Shown here: positions 1-9,100 of the stretch, piece by piece
Numbering within the stretch: the stretch's first letter is position 1
How the letters are laid out: every line of letters begins with the position of its first letter
Source: a bacterium
GTDB taxonomy: Bacteria > Auribacterota > Auribacteria > Auribacterales > Auribacteraceae
Length of the DNA: 12,642 nt
Reading direction: 5' to 3'
Assembly (NCBI GenBank): GCA_021161885.1
Contig: JAGGZS010000113.1
Coordinates: 1 to 12,642 of the forward strand
The notes under the pieces: model-generated
Told to the model about the DNA's origin: nothing
Database searches by the model: none
The model's input: the letters and a program-made list of their open reading frames with translations, nothing else
Program-made: the position numbers and the translations under genes

Positions 1-1
1 C

Positions 2-373
2 TACATAGTTGATCTATTTCATCTATTTAAGATAATTAAGATAATTCATTTATTTAAGATAGTTCATCTATTTAATCTATTAATTGACCAATTTGAAAAA
101 AAAACAAATATAAAAATACGGTTTAAGAAGAAAAGAAAAACAGAAAGACTGTTAGACGAGTTAATTCAGAAATATTCTGTTTATTTCTGGTTATTCGTTA
201 TAATTCAGCAAAGAAGGAAGGGCAATATAAATATACCCGCTTGGGAAGGAATAAGATTAATCAGGGAAAGAGTGAAATAAAATAACACCCCCCGCCGTTT
301 ATTCAAAAAAGTTGGGAGCACAGAAAAAGCCATAGAACTGTCATTGCGGAATATATCAGAAGCGCGGATTTAA
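2..373 (+). other. Open + strand frame with one in-frame stop; possible decayed gene end
   Basis: One + strand frame stays open from the window edge to a TAA at 278-280, then continues in the same frame to a second TAA at 371-373. There is no ATG near its beginning, so any gene would have to enter from the left. The part before the first stop is very Lys/Ile rich and its first 27 residues come from the 18-bp repeat. The part after it (about 281-370) reads like an ordinary helical protein, including TPRRLFKKVGSTEKAIELSL. The pattern P-R-x-L-x4-G-S-x-E-x-A loosely recalls the N-terminal helical region of DprA-type proteins, but the match is far too short to name it. It ends convergently on the stop codon of the last minus-strand gene. 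It may be a decayed gene end or only a chance frame in AT-rich DNA. Confidence 0.18.
9..80. repeat. AT-rich ~18-bp direct repeats
   Basis: A unit close to TTCATCTATTTAAGATAA occurs at 18-35, again at 45-62 (TTCATTTATTTAAGATAG), and a diverged copy begins at 63 (TTCATCTATTTAATCTAT). A 9-bp half copy, TTAAGATAA, sits at 36-44, and a partial copy precedes at 9-19. The units are multiples of 3 and 9 bp and stay open in the + frame. The function is unknown. They lie downstream of the last minus-strand gene, where simple AT-rich repeats commonly accumulate. Confidence 0.6.
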
Positions 374-3300
374 TTAAATAACATATCGATTATTATATTA
401 CCTTTGTATTCGCCGTAACCGTGTTCGTCTTGGGTTCTCATTATTTGATCAGTGCCGAGAAATACGGCGAAATACATATCAATAACATGGTTGCCCGCGC
501 CCTTGACGTTATCGGTTAACACCCTCCAAGTTATGTCATCGTCAGGATCCATAACAATGGCGTCGTTATCCATCACCACAGCGGGATGTTTAAGGACAGG
601 CACAAACAGCCATGCGGGTTCTTCGTTTATTATGGCTCGTTTGGCAGATTCCGTAAAGAAATTGTCGCCTTCATGAAACCCGTCTCCGTCAAGGTCGAAT
701 TTATAAAAACCGTTTCCATCGTTTTCGCTCTCTATAAACGGTCCTTCAGCAGGGGTAAGCAAACCTGCGATTTTTCGGTCGTGGTTGAAATCGTATCCAC
801 GGAAAAAATATCTATTGGTGATAGGCGGGTAACCGTTTAAGGCATAATCATCATTTTCGATTTCACCTTTGTCGTTATAGAATCCAGGAGGCCCGAAATT
901 TTTACACCAAACTTTAAGAGGCAAATTATAAACCGGATAAAACGTATCGTTATCAGACTGGTAGCGTATTAATCCGTCTTTAAGTATATCATACTCATCA
1001 TTGGTGTTATCCGTTATTTGAGAATCCGTATATATCCTTAAGTACCAAGGTACTTTTCCGTTACCGAAAACCACGCTTACCGGATCGTTGGCATCATTTA
1101 TAACAAATCCCTGCTCAAAACCCCGCTGATAAATTGGATCGGTTCTTGTAAGAGAATCTTCGCTGATAACCAGAATAGGGTTGTTATTCAATTTAATATC
1201 ATCAACAAAGTACGACGTATTTCCTTGTTCGTCAGGATAATTCGGATCGTCCGGATTAGTAACTTCCCAAGTAACAAACCGTATCATTTTAATATTGTCA
1301 AGATCAAGTGTCGCGTTTGGTATACCGTTTATTTCTAATGATACTTGGTCAAGGAATTGATGGTGCAGATGCCATTGCCCATCATTTTTCAGCATAATAG
1401 GCGATCCAATCGTAAACGATTCACCAGTTGTATCTTCTACCAGCTGAACCATAACTATTCTTTCATTCATTCCGGAAATAGGATTAAATTTCACTTGAAG
1501 ATCAAGGCTTCCGTACCTTGAAAAATCCATTGCTGTAGGAAATATAAGACTCAAGTATGATCCGCCGTTAGCCTCAGTATGCGTATAAGTCATTTTAAAT
1601 GATCTCGAACCAGAATAGACAGTAGTATTTGTTCTAATTCCTACAACATCAGAGTTTGAAGGGAAATATCCGGTCTCTGTATAACTTTTGTTATTGGCAT
1701 CTACCTCAAAATCATCCAGAAGCAAATATATATCGCTTTTGACGGCATTTGACCCTAATGACCATTCAGAAACAGCTGAGTCAACTAAATAGGCTAACTG
1801 ATAACGATAATGCACACCAGAGACTATCCCTTCATTGTCATAAAAGTTCAAACCGTATATGGGGTTGCCGTTATTTAGATAATGTATTGAATCCATATTG
1901 TTATCCGGTATTCTTCTCAATTTATAACTCGTAGGCGCGTAAGCAATGTTTGGAGGCGACCATTTGACTGCAAAACCGTCATTATCAGATAAATCCGCGA
2001 ACGGCGAAGCTGGCGCTATTAAAAATATCGTGCCTCGTATCTTACAGTATTCTTCAGGTACACCTGTTATTGTGCCCGACCCGTTTTGCCCTCCGTTTAT
2101 CCAGTTCATTGTAGATACACCGTTCTCGTCGGAAAATATAAACGGATACGACATAAAATGAACCGCCCGATTACCCGAATAAGAATTATTTACATACGGA
2201 CGACGAATTCCTGAGGCTTCACCTGAACCTTGAGCTATGTATTCAGGCGAGGACCAAGTAGAACCGCTGTTCATACTTTCGATATATATAAGGTTTCCCG
2301 TATAAATTTCATCCGCAATATATTCATCAAAATTATCGGAGTATAATAGCTGTATAGTCGTGGTGCCCGCATTATTCCAAACAGATATATCAGGCGCATA
2401 ACCGCTTGAGGATACTTGTGCCGCTGCGCTCCAGTTATTAGAAGACAAAGATACGTCGCATTTAGAAAAATAAACCGATGAAAACTCATCAAGCCCGTCA
2501 TTATCCGGTGTGCCTAAGGTAGTCAACTGCCACGTCGCATAAACATAATCTCCCAGCGAAGTTATTTTAGGAAAATAAAGCGGATAATTTAAACTCGATA
2601 TTTCCGTTATTTGCCTTGGATAATCCTGTTCATTTGTATAACTTTGCGAATAAATTTCTTTCTCTGGTTCCCAAGAAGCAGACTTTGTTCGGGATACAAT
2701 TCTCATCTGCGGATCAATAACAGTTACTGTTCCTGCTTCATACGCAGTAAAATTATCTACGTCAATATTCACTGCTCCGGTATACTCAACCCGAATTTTA
2801 ACCTGTTTTACTACATCAAGCCGCGGATGAGCCCATGTTTGAGCCGCATAAGTTAAATCGTCCACATTAAATACTAAGGTTTGCCAACCTGCCGAGGATG
2901 CCGGTAAATCATAATACTGTGAAGCCGGCAGAGAAAATGTGGTTGTAAAATAAGAGTCTTCAACAGTTGTCGTTACTATTTCAGCGGTTACAACCGCGGT
3001 TATAGGTGCGGCTGAATTTGTTTTTACATCAATCGCAATAAATCCGTCGGTTAAATCTTCAGCGGGGCCCCAGTCTGCTTTTTGGTAAAGTCCGCATCTT
3101 GCTGTAGAACTGTCTTTATGTATTTTTATGTAATAATTTCCGCTTTCATAGATAATTTGCGTTCCACCGTTTGCTCCGTAAACAGCCCAGTTAGAGCTGT
3201 AATAGCTTGAAAAATCTTCGTCAAAAATAGTTGAGCCGGGTGTAGATTGGGTTGTTGTTTTTTTGTATTCACCCCAAACTGCATGAATACCGTAAGATGT

Positions 3301-5319
3301 TGAGGTAACTGAAGGCGACCTGAAATAGTAATCCCCTGAATTGTCTTGAGCAACAATCTTAACACCGGATGTCTGCCATTCACCCGCTGTTTCGTTATAT
3401 GAATATTTTGTGTATTCAATACGTGTCTCTTGGCTGATATGATAATACGCCTCCCATACAAGATGCACATCGTTATTCGCGTCAACATTAACTTCAACAT
3501 TCGTAACTGTATCGTACATTAAAACAGATACCATAATCGGATCGGTTATCCAGTTTTGCGAATTGCCGTCGTTATCGTTTATTTGCAAAGAAATGACTTT
3601 ATCATAAAACCCTTCATTATCTTTTATCACATCTTCTACCCACGCGACTGCTATAGTTTTGCCATGTTTGGAAATGGACGGTCTGCGGGGCCAAGTGCTT
3701 TGAATATGACCTTGATCATAATAATAAGAATCCGGTGTCAGATATTCAGCAGACCAGCTTGCGCCGCCGTTATTGGAACTGGCATAATATACCCCGGGAA
3801 GGTCTTGTGTTCTCTCATAATAAACATAATAGGCGGCATGAAGGACATTGTTATCGTCTGATATTACTTTCATTCCTTGCGGATAACCGGAATAATTCAA
3901 ATATATGTTATTAGCCCATACGTTCGGATCGGGCGACTCGTTAACTGCTATCCCGAAATTGGTTTTATCATAAGTTAAAAGAGTATCTCCTGAAGCATAC
4001 GATATACGAGCCCTAATGATTATTCTGTCGGTATTCGAGGTGGATATTCCGGCGGCTTCAAACGTAGAAGACGATTGTACAACCGAGGACGATATATTGC
4101 TGTCCGTATCTATAACTGTCCATGAAGAATCGTTATCTATTTGGCTTTCAAAAGTATAAGAAATTTCTACATTATAATTTTTAGACGTATCCGGTACAAA
4201 TGCGTTCCATGTTACTGTAAAATCATTTGTAAAACCTATACCTTCAATATCAACCCCGTTAGGAGATGTAATGGTTATCACCGGAGCATGGTCGTTGCCC
4301 ACCGGCGTTAAATTTTGATAACCTTCTTCGCCTATATTGCCGTTAGCGTATGAATGAATATAAAAACCGCCGAACCCATCGTTATCCTGATATATTGAGG
4401 CAAGATCATCTAAAGCGGTTTCAAGGGCGACATATCCTTCGTCCCAAAATGTTAAATTAAGAGATGATATATTCATGGTTTCTACACCGACAATACAAAC
4501 TTTATTGTTATTGTCCGCCTCAGCGATTTCCGCTCCCGCGACATTTTGTATTTCCGCTGATGAATCACGATAAGCCTGTACTGTATAAAAACTGACTAGA
4601 GGCATTATGTCATTCATAAGTATTTCATCTACTCCGTCGCCATCCCAGTCATGAGGAGCGCTGTACCACGAAGCCACTGCGTCGGAAAATGTTATATCGG
4701 GATTATTTTGGGTATTATAAATATCTATTTTACTTTTACAGTAAGTAAGGTCATTTATGTAAACTGCCCAGATTGTCGGGAAATGATCGGGATTGTAAAA
4801 ATTAAGCCCTTGTCCGGGGTCATTGTTTAAATGCGGTTCAATATCAAGCATAATTCCAGCAAACCGTTCATTTACAGAACCGTTTTTCTGAAAAATTATT
4901 ATGTCGTCTATTTTAGCTTCAAAATCAAACCTGACGTTCGCCCCCCTTACAGGATCGTAACCTAAAGGTATGGCAAATATTGGATCAGCAAGCACCACAT
5001 ACACGTTAAATCCCCTGCTGCTCATATCAGCAAGAAAAGAGCGCATTTCATCTGGTTTGGACAGCATATATGAATAAGCCGACATATAAATATTTAAGAT
5101 ACGGTCATTGGAATCACCATGAGGAGCTTCGCAGAAACTGATAAAATCGTCCCATGAAGTAGACAGGCTGTCAGCTTCAATAAAATCGGTTATAATCTCG
5201 TCAGTATTGCTCCATACCCACATAGCGCGGTCAGTCGACTGCGCCGCAGCATCGTTTAGTGTAAGAAAAATGCTGGCGAAAATAGATACTAATAAAATGT
5301 TAAAAAGTCTGCTCTTCAT
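370..5319 (-). CDS. Giant exported protein: GH18-like barrel, Asp-box repeats, lectin-like domains, C-terminal shared module
   Basis: This predicted secreted or surface protein of 1649 residues starts at ATG 5319. A TTG at 5343 would add 8 residues; it has AAGGA five bases upstream, so it is a real alternative. A signal peptide ends near DAAAQ (about residue 27). Residues ~30-342 look like a TIM barrel. AGIMLDIE (154-161) aligns with the GH18 DxxDxDxE signature but keeps only the last Asp (159) and the catalytic-type Glu (161), and a later FYTVQAY strand resembles the GH18 MxYD strand. Asp-box-like motifs SSNNGGASW (~514-522) and SMNSGSTW (~1015-1022) suggest sialidase-type propeller repeats. 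Two jelly-roll-like, possibly carbohydrate-binding, domains lie at ~696-862 and ~1198-1380, and an fn3-like domain at ~1100-1195. Residues ~1385-1649 resemble the two small exported proteins at 10869-11696 and 11857-12621 and share their C-terminal motif. An EF-hand-like Asp-rich loop lies at ~1541-1552. It follows the PEP-CTERM gene by 43 nt. Activity is unproven and glycan binding or cleavage is inferred. Confidence 0.9.
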   Translation of the reverse strand: MKSRLFNILLVSIFASIFLTLNDAAAQSTDRAMWVWSNTDEIITDFIEADSLSTSWDDFISFCEAPHGDSNDRILNIYMSAYSYMLSKPDEMRSFLADMSSRGFNVYVVLADPIFAIPLGYDPVRGANVRFDFEAKIDDIIIFQKNGSVNERFAGIMLDIEPHLNNDPGQGLNFYNPDHFPTIWAVYINDLTYCKSKIDIYNTQNNPDITFSDAVASWYSAPHDWDGDGVDEILMNDIMPLVSFYTVQAYRDSSAEIQNVAGAEIAEADNNNKVCIVGVETMNISSLNLTFWDEGYVALETALDDLASIYQDNDGFGGFYIHSYANGNIGEEGYQNLTPVGNDHAPVITITSPNGVDIEGIGFTNDFTVTWNAFVPDTSKNYNVEISYTFESQIDNDSSWTVIDTDSNISSSVVQSSSTFEAAGISTSNTDRIIIRARISYASGDTLLTYDKTNFGIAVNESPDPNVWANNIYLNYSGYPQGMKVISDDNNVLHAAYYVYYERTQDLPGVYYASSNNGGASWSAEYLTPDSYYYDQGHIQSTWPRRPSISKHGKTIAVAWVEDVIKDNEGFYDKVISLQINDNDGNSQNWITDPIMVSVLMYDTVTNVEVNVDANNDVHLVWEAYYHISQETRIEYTKYSYNETAGEWQTSGVKIVAQDNSGDYYFRSPSVTSTSYGIHAVWGEYKKTTTQSTPGSTIFDEDFSSYYSSNWAVYGANGGTQIIYESGNYYIKIHKDSSTARCGLYQKADWGPAEDLTDGFIAIDVKTNSAAPITAVVTAEIVTTTVEDSYFTTTFSLPASQYYDLPASSAGWQTLVFNVDDLTYAAQTWAHPRLDVVKQVKIRVEYTGAVNIDVDNFTAYEAGTVTVIDPQMRIVSRTKSASWEPEKEIYSQSYTNEQDYPRQITEISSLNYPLYFPKITSLGDYVYATWQLTTLGTPDNDGLDEFSSVYFSKCDVSLSSNNWSAAAQVSSSGYAPDISVWNNAGTTTIQLLYSDNFDEYIADEIYTGNLIYIESMNSGSTWSSPEYIAQGSGEASGIRRPYVNNSYSGNRAVHFMSYPFIFSDENGVSTMNWINGGQNGSGTITGVPEEYCKIRGTIFLIAPASPFADLSDNDGFAVKWSPPNIAYAPTSYKLRRIPDNNMDSIHYLNNGNPIYGLNFYDNEGIVSGVHYRYQLAYLVDSAVSEWSLGSNAVKSDIYLLLDDFEVDANNKSYTETGYFPSNSDVVGIRTNTTVYSGSRSFKMTYTHTEANGGSYLSLIFPTAMDFSRYGSLDLQVKFNPISGMNERIVMVQLVEDTTGESFTIGSPIMLKNDGQWHLHHQFLDQVSLEINGIPNATLDLDNIKMIRFVTWEVTNPDDPNYPDEQGNTSYFVDDIKLNNNPILVISEDSLTRTDPIYQRGFEQGFVINDANDPVSVVFGNGKVPWYLRIYTDSQITDNTNDEYDILKDGLIRYQSDNDTFYPVYNLPLKVWCKNFGPPGFYNDKGEIENDDYALNGYPPITNRYFFRGYDFNHDRKIAGLLTPAEGPFIESENDGNGFYKFDLDGDGFHEGDNFFTESAKRAIINEEPAWLFVPVLKHPAVVMDNDAIVMDPDDDITWRVLTDNVKGAGNHVIDMYFAVFLGTDQIMRTQDEHGYGEYKGNIIIDMLFN

Positions 5320-5362
5320 AATACAATTCCAAAAAAGTTTCAAACCAAATCCTTAATTAAAT

Positions 5363-6154
5363 TTACACTCTTGTTTTTTTTAAAAATTTTCTAAAAAATA
5401 ATGCCCCCAAAGCAAACAACAAAAACGCGGTCGGTTCAGGAACAGCAACCATGCCTATGTTATCAATACGCACATCGAAATCAGTTCCTACCGCAGGTTG
5501 GAAAAGAAGTTCAAAAGTGCTGTGAGGACCATTGAGGTAATCCCAGACAACCGTATCGGGCTGTGTCGGGTCTTGTCCAAGCCCGAAAACCAATGTCGCG
5601 CTGTCCCCTGCGGCTAATGTTCTCACGTTTACCGGTGTAAAAGTAAGCAGATCAAAGGCGTAATACATAGAACTGTTTGAGTCCATTTCGTTAGGCCCGA
5701 CTCGAGGGAGTATGTTTACCGGATTAGAACCAATATTTTCTATATCGCATACAAGATATGTATAATTGGAAAATCGTGCGTCAAACACATGAGATGTCCC
5801 GTTAAAAGAATTGATTATCATTGTCCCTGGTGAATTGCCTGCAAAATGAAATAAATTCTGAGAATCAATGCCTAACATATCTTCCGCGCCGCCTGTTATG
5901 GAACCGCTTATGATTTCTTTAGTATAAACAGAAGAACCATTATGGCTAACAAAGGTTATCTGGTTCAAATCATTTTGGTCTTCAAAATACATTATTTCAG
6001 GTGAAGGTTTTAGTAAATCCGTTAGGTTAGTGCTTCCTGCCGCCGGATTAAATTGTGTTATTACAAAATCATTGAACAATTGATGAGTAGCACCAAAAAC
6101 AATACTACCGCTTAAAACAACCGAAATAATTGTTAAGGTGAATAGTTTTTTCAT
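5363..6154 (-). CDS. PEP-CTERM sorting domain protein
   Basis: This 263-residue exported protein has an N-terminal signal peptide (MKKLFTLTIISVVLSGSIVFGA) and a C-terminal PEP-CTERM tail at residues 238-263: the VPEP motif, then a hydrophobic segment (TAFLLFALGALFF), then a basic end (RKFLKKTRV). Such tails are recognised by exosortase in the inner membrane, cut, and the protein is sent to the outer surface or exopolysaccharide matrix. That family knowledge implies an exosortase elsewhere in the genome, since none is here. The middle is beta-rich, and the FDVRIDNIG strand just before the tail is typical of jelly-roll folds such as carbohydrate-binding modules, though I cannot assign a family. 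The ATG at 6154 is fixed by a strong GAGGAGG ribosome site 8 nt upstream. It begins 3 nt after the stop of the preceding 1262-residue gene, so the two are surely co-transcribed. Confidence 0.93.
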   Translation of the reverse strand: MKKLFTLTIISVVLSGSIVFGATHQLFNDFVITQFNPAAGSTNLTDLLKPSPEIMYFEDQNDLNQITFVSHNGSSVYTKEIISGSITGGAEDMLGIDSQNLFHFAGNSPGTMIINSFNGTSHVFDARFSNYTYLVCDIENIGSNPVNILPRVGPNEMDSNSSMYYAFDLLTFTPVNVRTLAAGDSATLVFGLGQDPTQPDTVVWDYLNGPHSTFELLFQPAVGTDFDVRIDNIGMVAVPEPTAFLLFALGALFFRKFLKKTRV

Positions 6155-6157
6155 CTT

Positions 6158-9100
6158 TTATTCCTCCTCTTTATTAATTAAATTTATTATATAAATTTCA
6201 TGTCCTATAACGGTGAATACTTTACCTTTAATTATTTTTACATCTTGTAGTTGTGAAGATGATACAGTATAATTTTCGTTTATGTCAAACGGTGAAACAT
6301 ACGGATAATCATTCCATGGGTTCAAGTCCATAAAACTTAATGTAAATAAATTATCCGATTCCTTGCCGCTGAAAACAAGATTATTTTCGTCTACCGTTAA
6401 AAATCTCGAATATTTTGAATCATTATTTAATATATTATAAATAAAATGATTTGAATTGCCTGATAAATCAGGATCAAACAATGTGATTCCTTTAGAATCA
6501 TATAAAGACACAAAGAAATGCGCGTCGTTAGCCGCTATTTTATATGCCCCTCCCGAAGAACCAAGATTGATGCTCGCAAGCGGACTTATGGAGAACGCTG
6601 ATTTAAAAGGTTCAAAAACTGTTATAATATCATTCTGCGCGCCGGATAAAGATGATGATACAGCATATGCCCTATCCTTAGTGTAATCATTAGGATTATG
6701 ATCTATGTATATGTTTGTAGTGTGCGGAGAAAGGATTTGACCGCACCAAGCTGTAATACCAGTGTCGATATCAAGCTGAAACACATCTAAACCGCCGGTT
6801 GACAAACTGTTCCATATATATACATAATTCATGTCAGGGTTATCCGCAGGTGAATATCCGGCAATACCTGAGGGAGTTATAAACGGGGATATGGCTGCCG
6901 TGTGAACCTGCGCGGTACCGTTGGCATCAAAATCGGTTACGTTAAACCAAGTGCACTGATGCGAATACAGTGATAACACTACAATATAATCGTGAACAAA
7001 AGTCATTGATAACGGATTGCCTATCTGCATCTGGAAAGGCACCATTTTTCTCGTTACGGCAACTTCACCGTTGTTATCAACTTCAATATGGAAACGCAGT
7101 ATGGAAAAACCGCCTGTCTGGGACGGATCAAAAGCATAAAGGTCAGACCTTAATTCATCGTAGAACAACCCTGTCGGATAAAAAAATTGAAGCCCAATAT
7201 TATTGTCAACCACATCCGCCAATTTAGACATCATATAAAGCGGTTCTTGTTTACTTGGATAACCATATAACTTGATATAGAGTTTTTCGGCGGTATCGTT
7301 ATCAAGAGGAGATGTCAAGGCGTATGTGCTTGTATCGTTGTCAAAATTTGATGCTTTTTCAGTATCATCAACATAACTCACAACATTTTCAGGTACTTGA
7401 CCAATATTATTTACCTTAAAGTGAACTGTTTGACCGGATTGGACAAACGTTGGTAAATCTTGTATTTGCGGATAAATATCGCCTACCTTAACAACTGCTG
7501 TTCCTTCGGCTGATAACGCGAACATAAAATCACCGTTCCAATCAAGCGAAGCGCAGAGCGCAAAATGACTGTTTTCAGGCAAATCACAGTATGTTATTTC
7601 TTCGGTTAGATTATCTAACGACCTAATATGGAAAGAAATATCTCCGCCGTTTAATGAATAAAACACGCTCCGGCATGAATCGTAAACAGCTAAATCCATA
7701 CCGTAAGACGCTGAACCCAGTAAAAGACCATATTTATCGAACTGAGAAATTTGCGAAGTTGTATAAAGCAAAAATTTTATTCCGTTATAATTGGTTGACA
7801 ATTTCAGTTCATCAATCTCGCCGGGGGCAAGCGTCATTGATGTTGGCAACGGTCCACTGAATAAATCATATTTCGCGTCATAACGATATGTCGTGAACTC
7901 GCCTGTAGCGCTGCTTTTATAAATTATATACGCGGTAGATTTATTAGCGCATGAATAAACATTTACACTATCATAACTGCCGGGTAAAGTAATTTCTTCG
8001 ATAGAATGATTATAATCAGCTATGTCAAGATATACAAGGTATAACCCTGAATTTTCCCCCTGCGTTCCGACAAGAAGCATACCGCTCATCAAGAATTCGT
8101 CTCCCATAAGATAAGCAAATGAATTATTGGAAACAGCTGTGCCTTCGTTATCTAATAAATAAATAACATCAAGCGGCGCTCCGTCGTTTTGCAGGTCGTA
8201 GATGTCTATCCGGTTTGAGTCTTCGTAAATTACAAACATTATATCCTCAAGACGAGATAATTCCATTTTGTATTCCGGTTTTGCATCTGTGCCCTGTGTA
8301 TTGAAACTGGCTGTATAATTAAGCTGAAGCCCGTTGCCGTTATCCTGCTCATAAACGTCAACAGCGTGCTCATCTATGTTTAAAATATATAATGATTTTT
8401 CTAAATTAGAATATTTAATATCCGCAATTTGGGAATCTGTATTTAACGCATTTAATTCGGCCGGAATAAAGCGATAGGCGTCCTGCTTAAAATATGAACC
8501 GTAATCGTTACTCAGCCTAACTTCCGTATACCGCGATTCAGAAGGGACAAATGAATTCACAACTACCTGAACAAGCGAATCCGTAGCTCCCGGCAGGATA
8601 GCGGCAGGTATATTTTCAAAAGATACATTGCTTAAAGCGGCAAGCCCGTTACCTGTTATAGAAACAATATTATTGCCCTCCCATGGCCCGAGACGAGGTG
8701 AAACATTTATGATCAAAGGCACGGTTTTGTATATCACAATAGGGATTTGCAATTCATCTGATTGCAGCCCGAAAGAATCATGGGCTACAGCGAGTATTGT
8801 ATGTTCGCCTTCGGCATAATCGGACACGGTTGTCCAGTCGAACTGAATATTCATATTTTCATTGGATAGAATATTATTGGTAATTAATTTTATTAAGTTT
8901 GAATTATCGTCTATATAAACCTCAACAGAAGATAAATACGCCCCTATACCCAAATTTACATCTAAATCAACGGCTTCGCCGGCGATTAAGTAATTCATAG
9001 TATATATATTTGTATATGGCTGTGGTGAATCAAGCTGTATTTCAGGTTTTTTATTCCAGAATATTTTTTTAGTTTCCAAAGCCACATCATGGGACCCGTC

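Noticed and set aside
3126..3500. 124-codon minus-strand open frame inside the giant gene
   Set aside because: It overlaps the well-supported 1649-residue frame, has no ribosome site or domain signal, and is a shadow frame.
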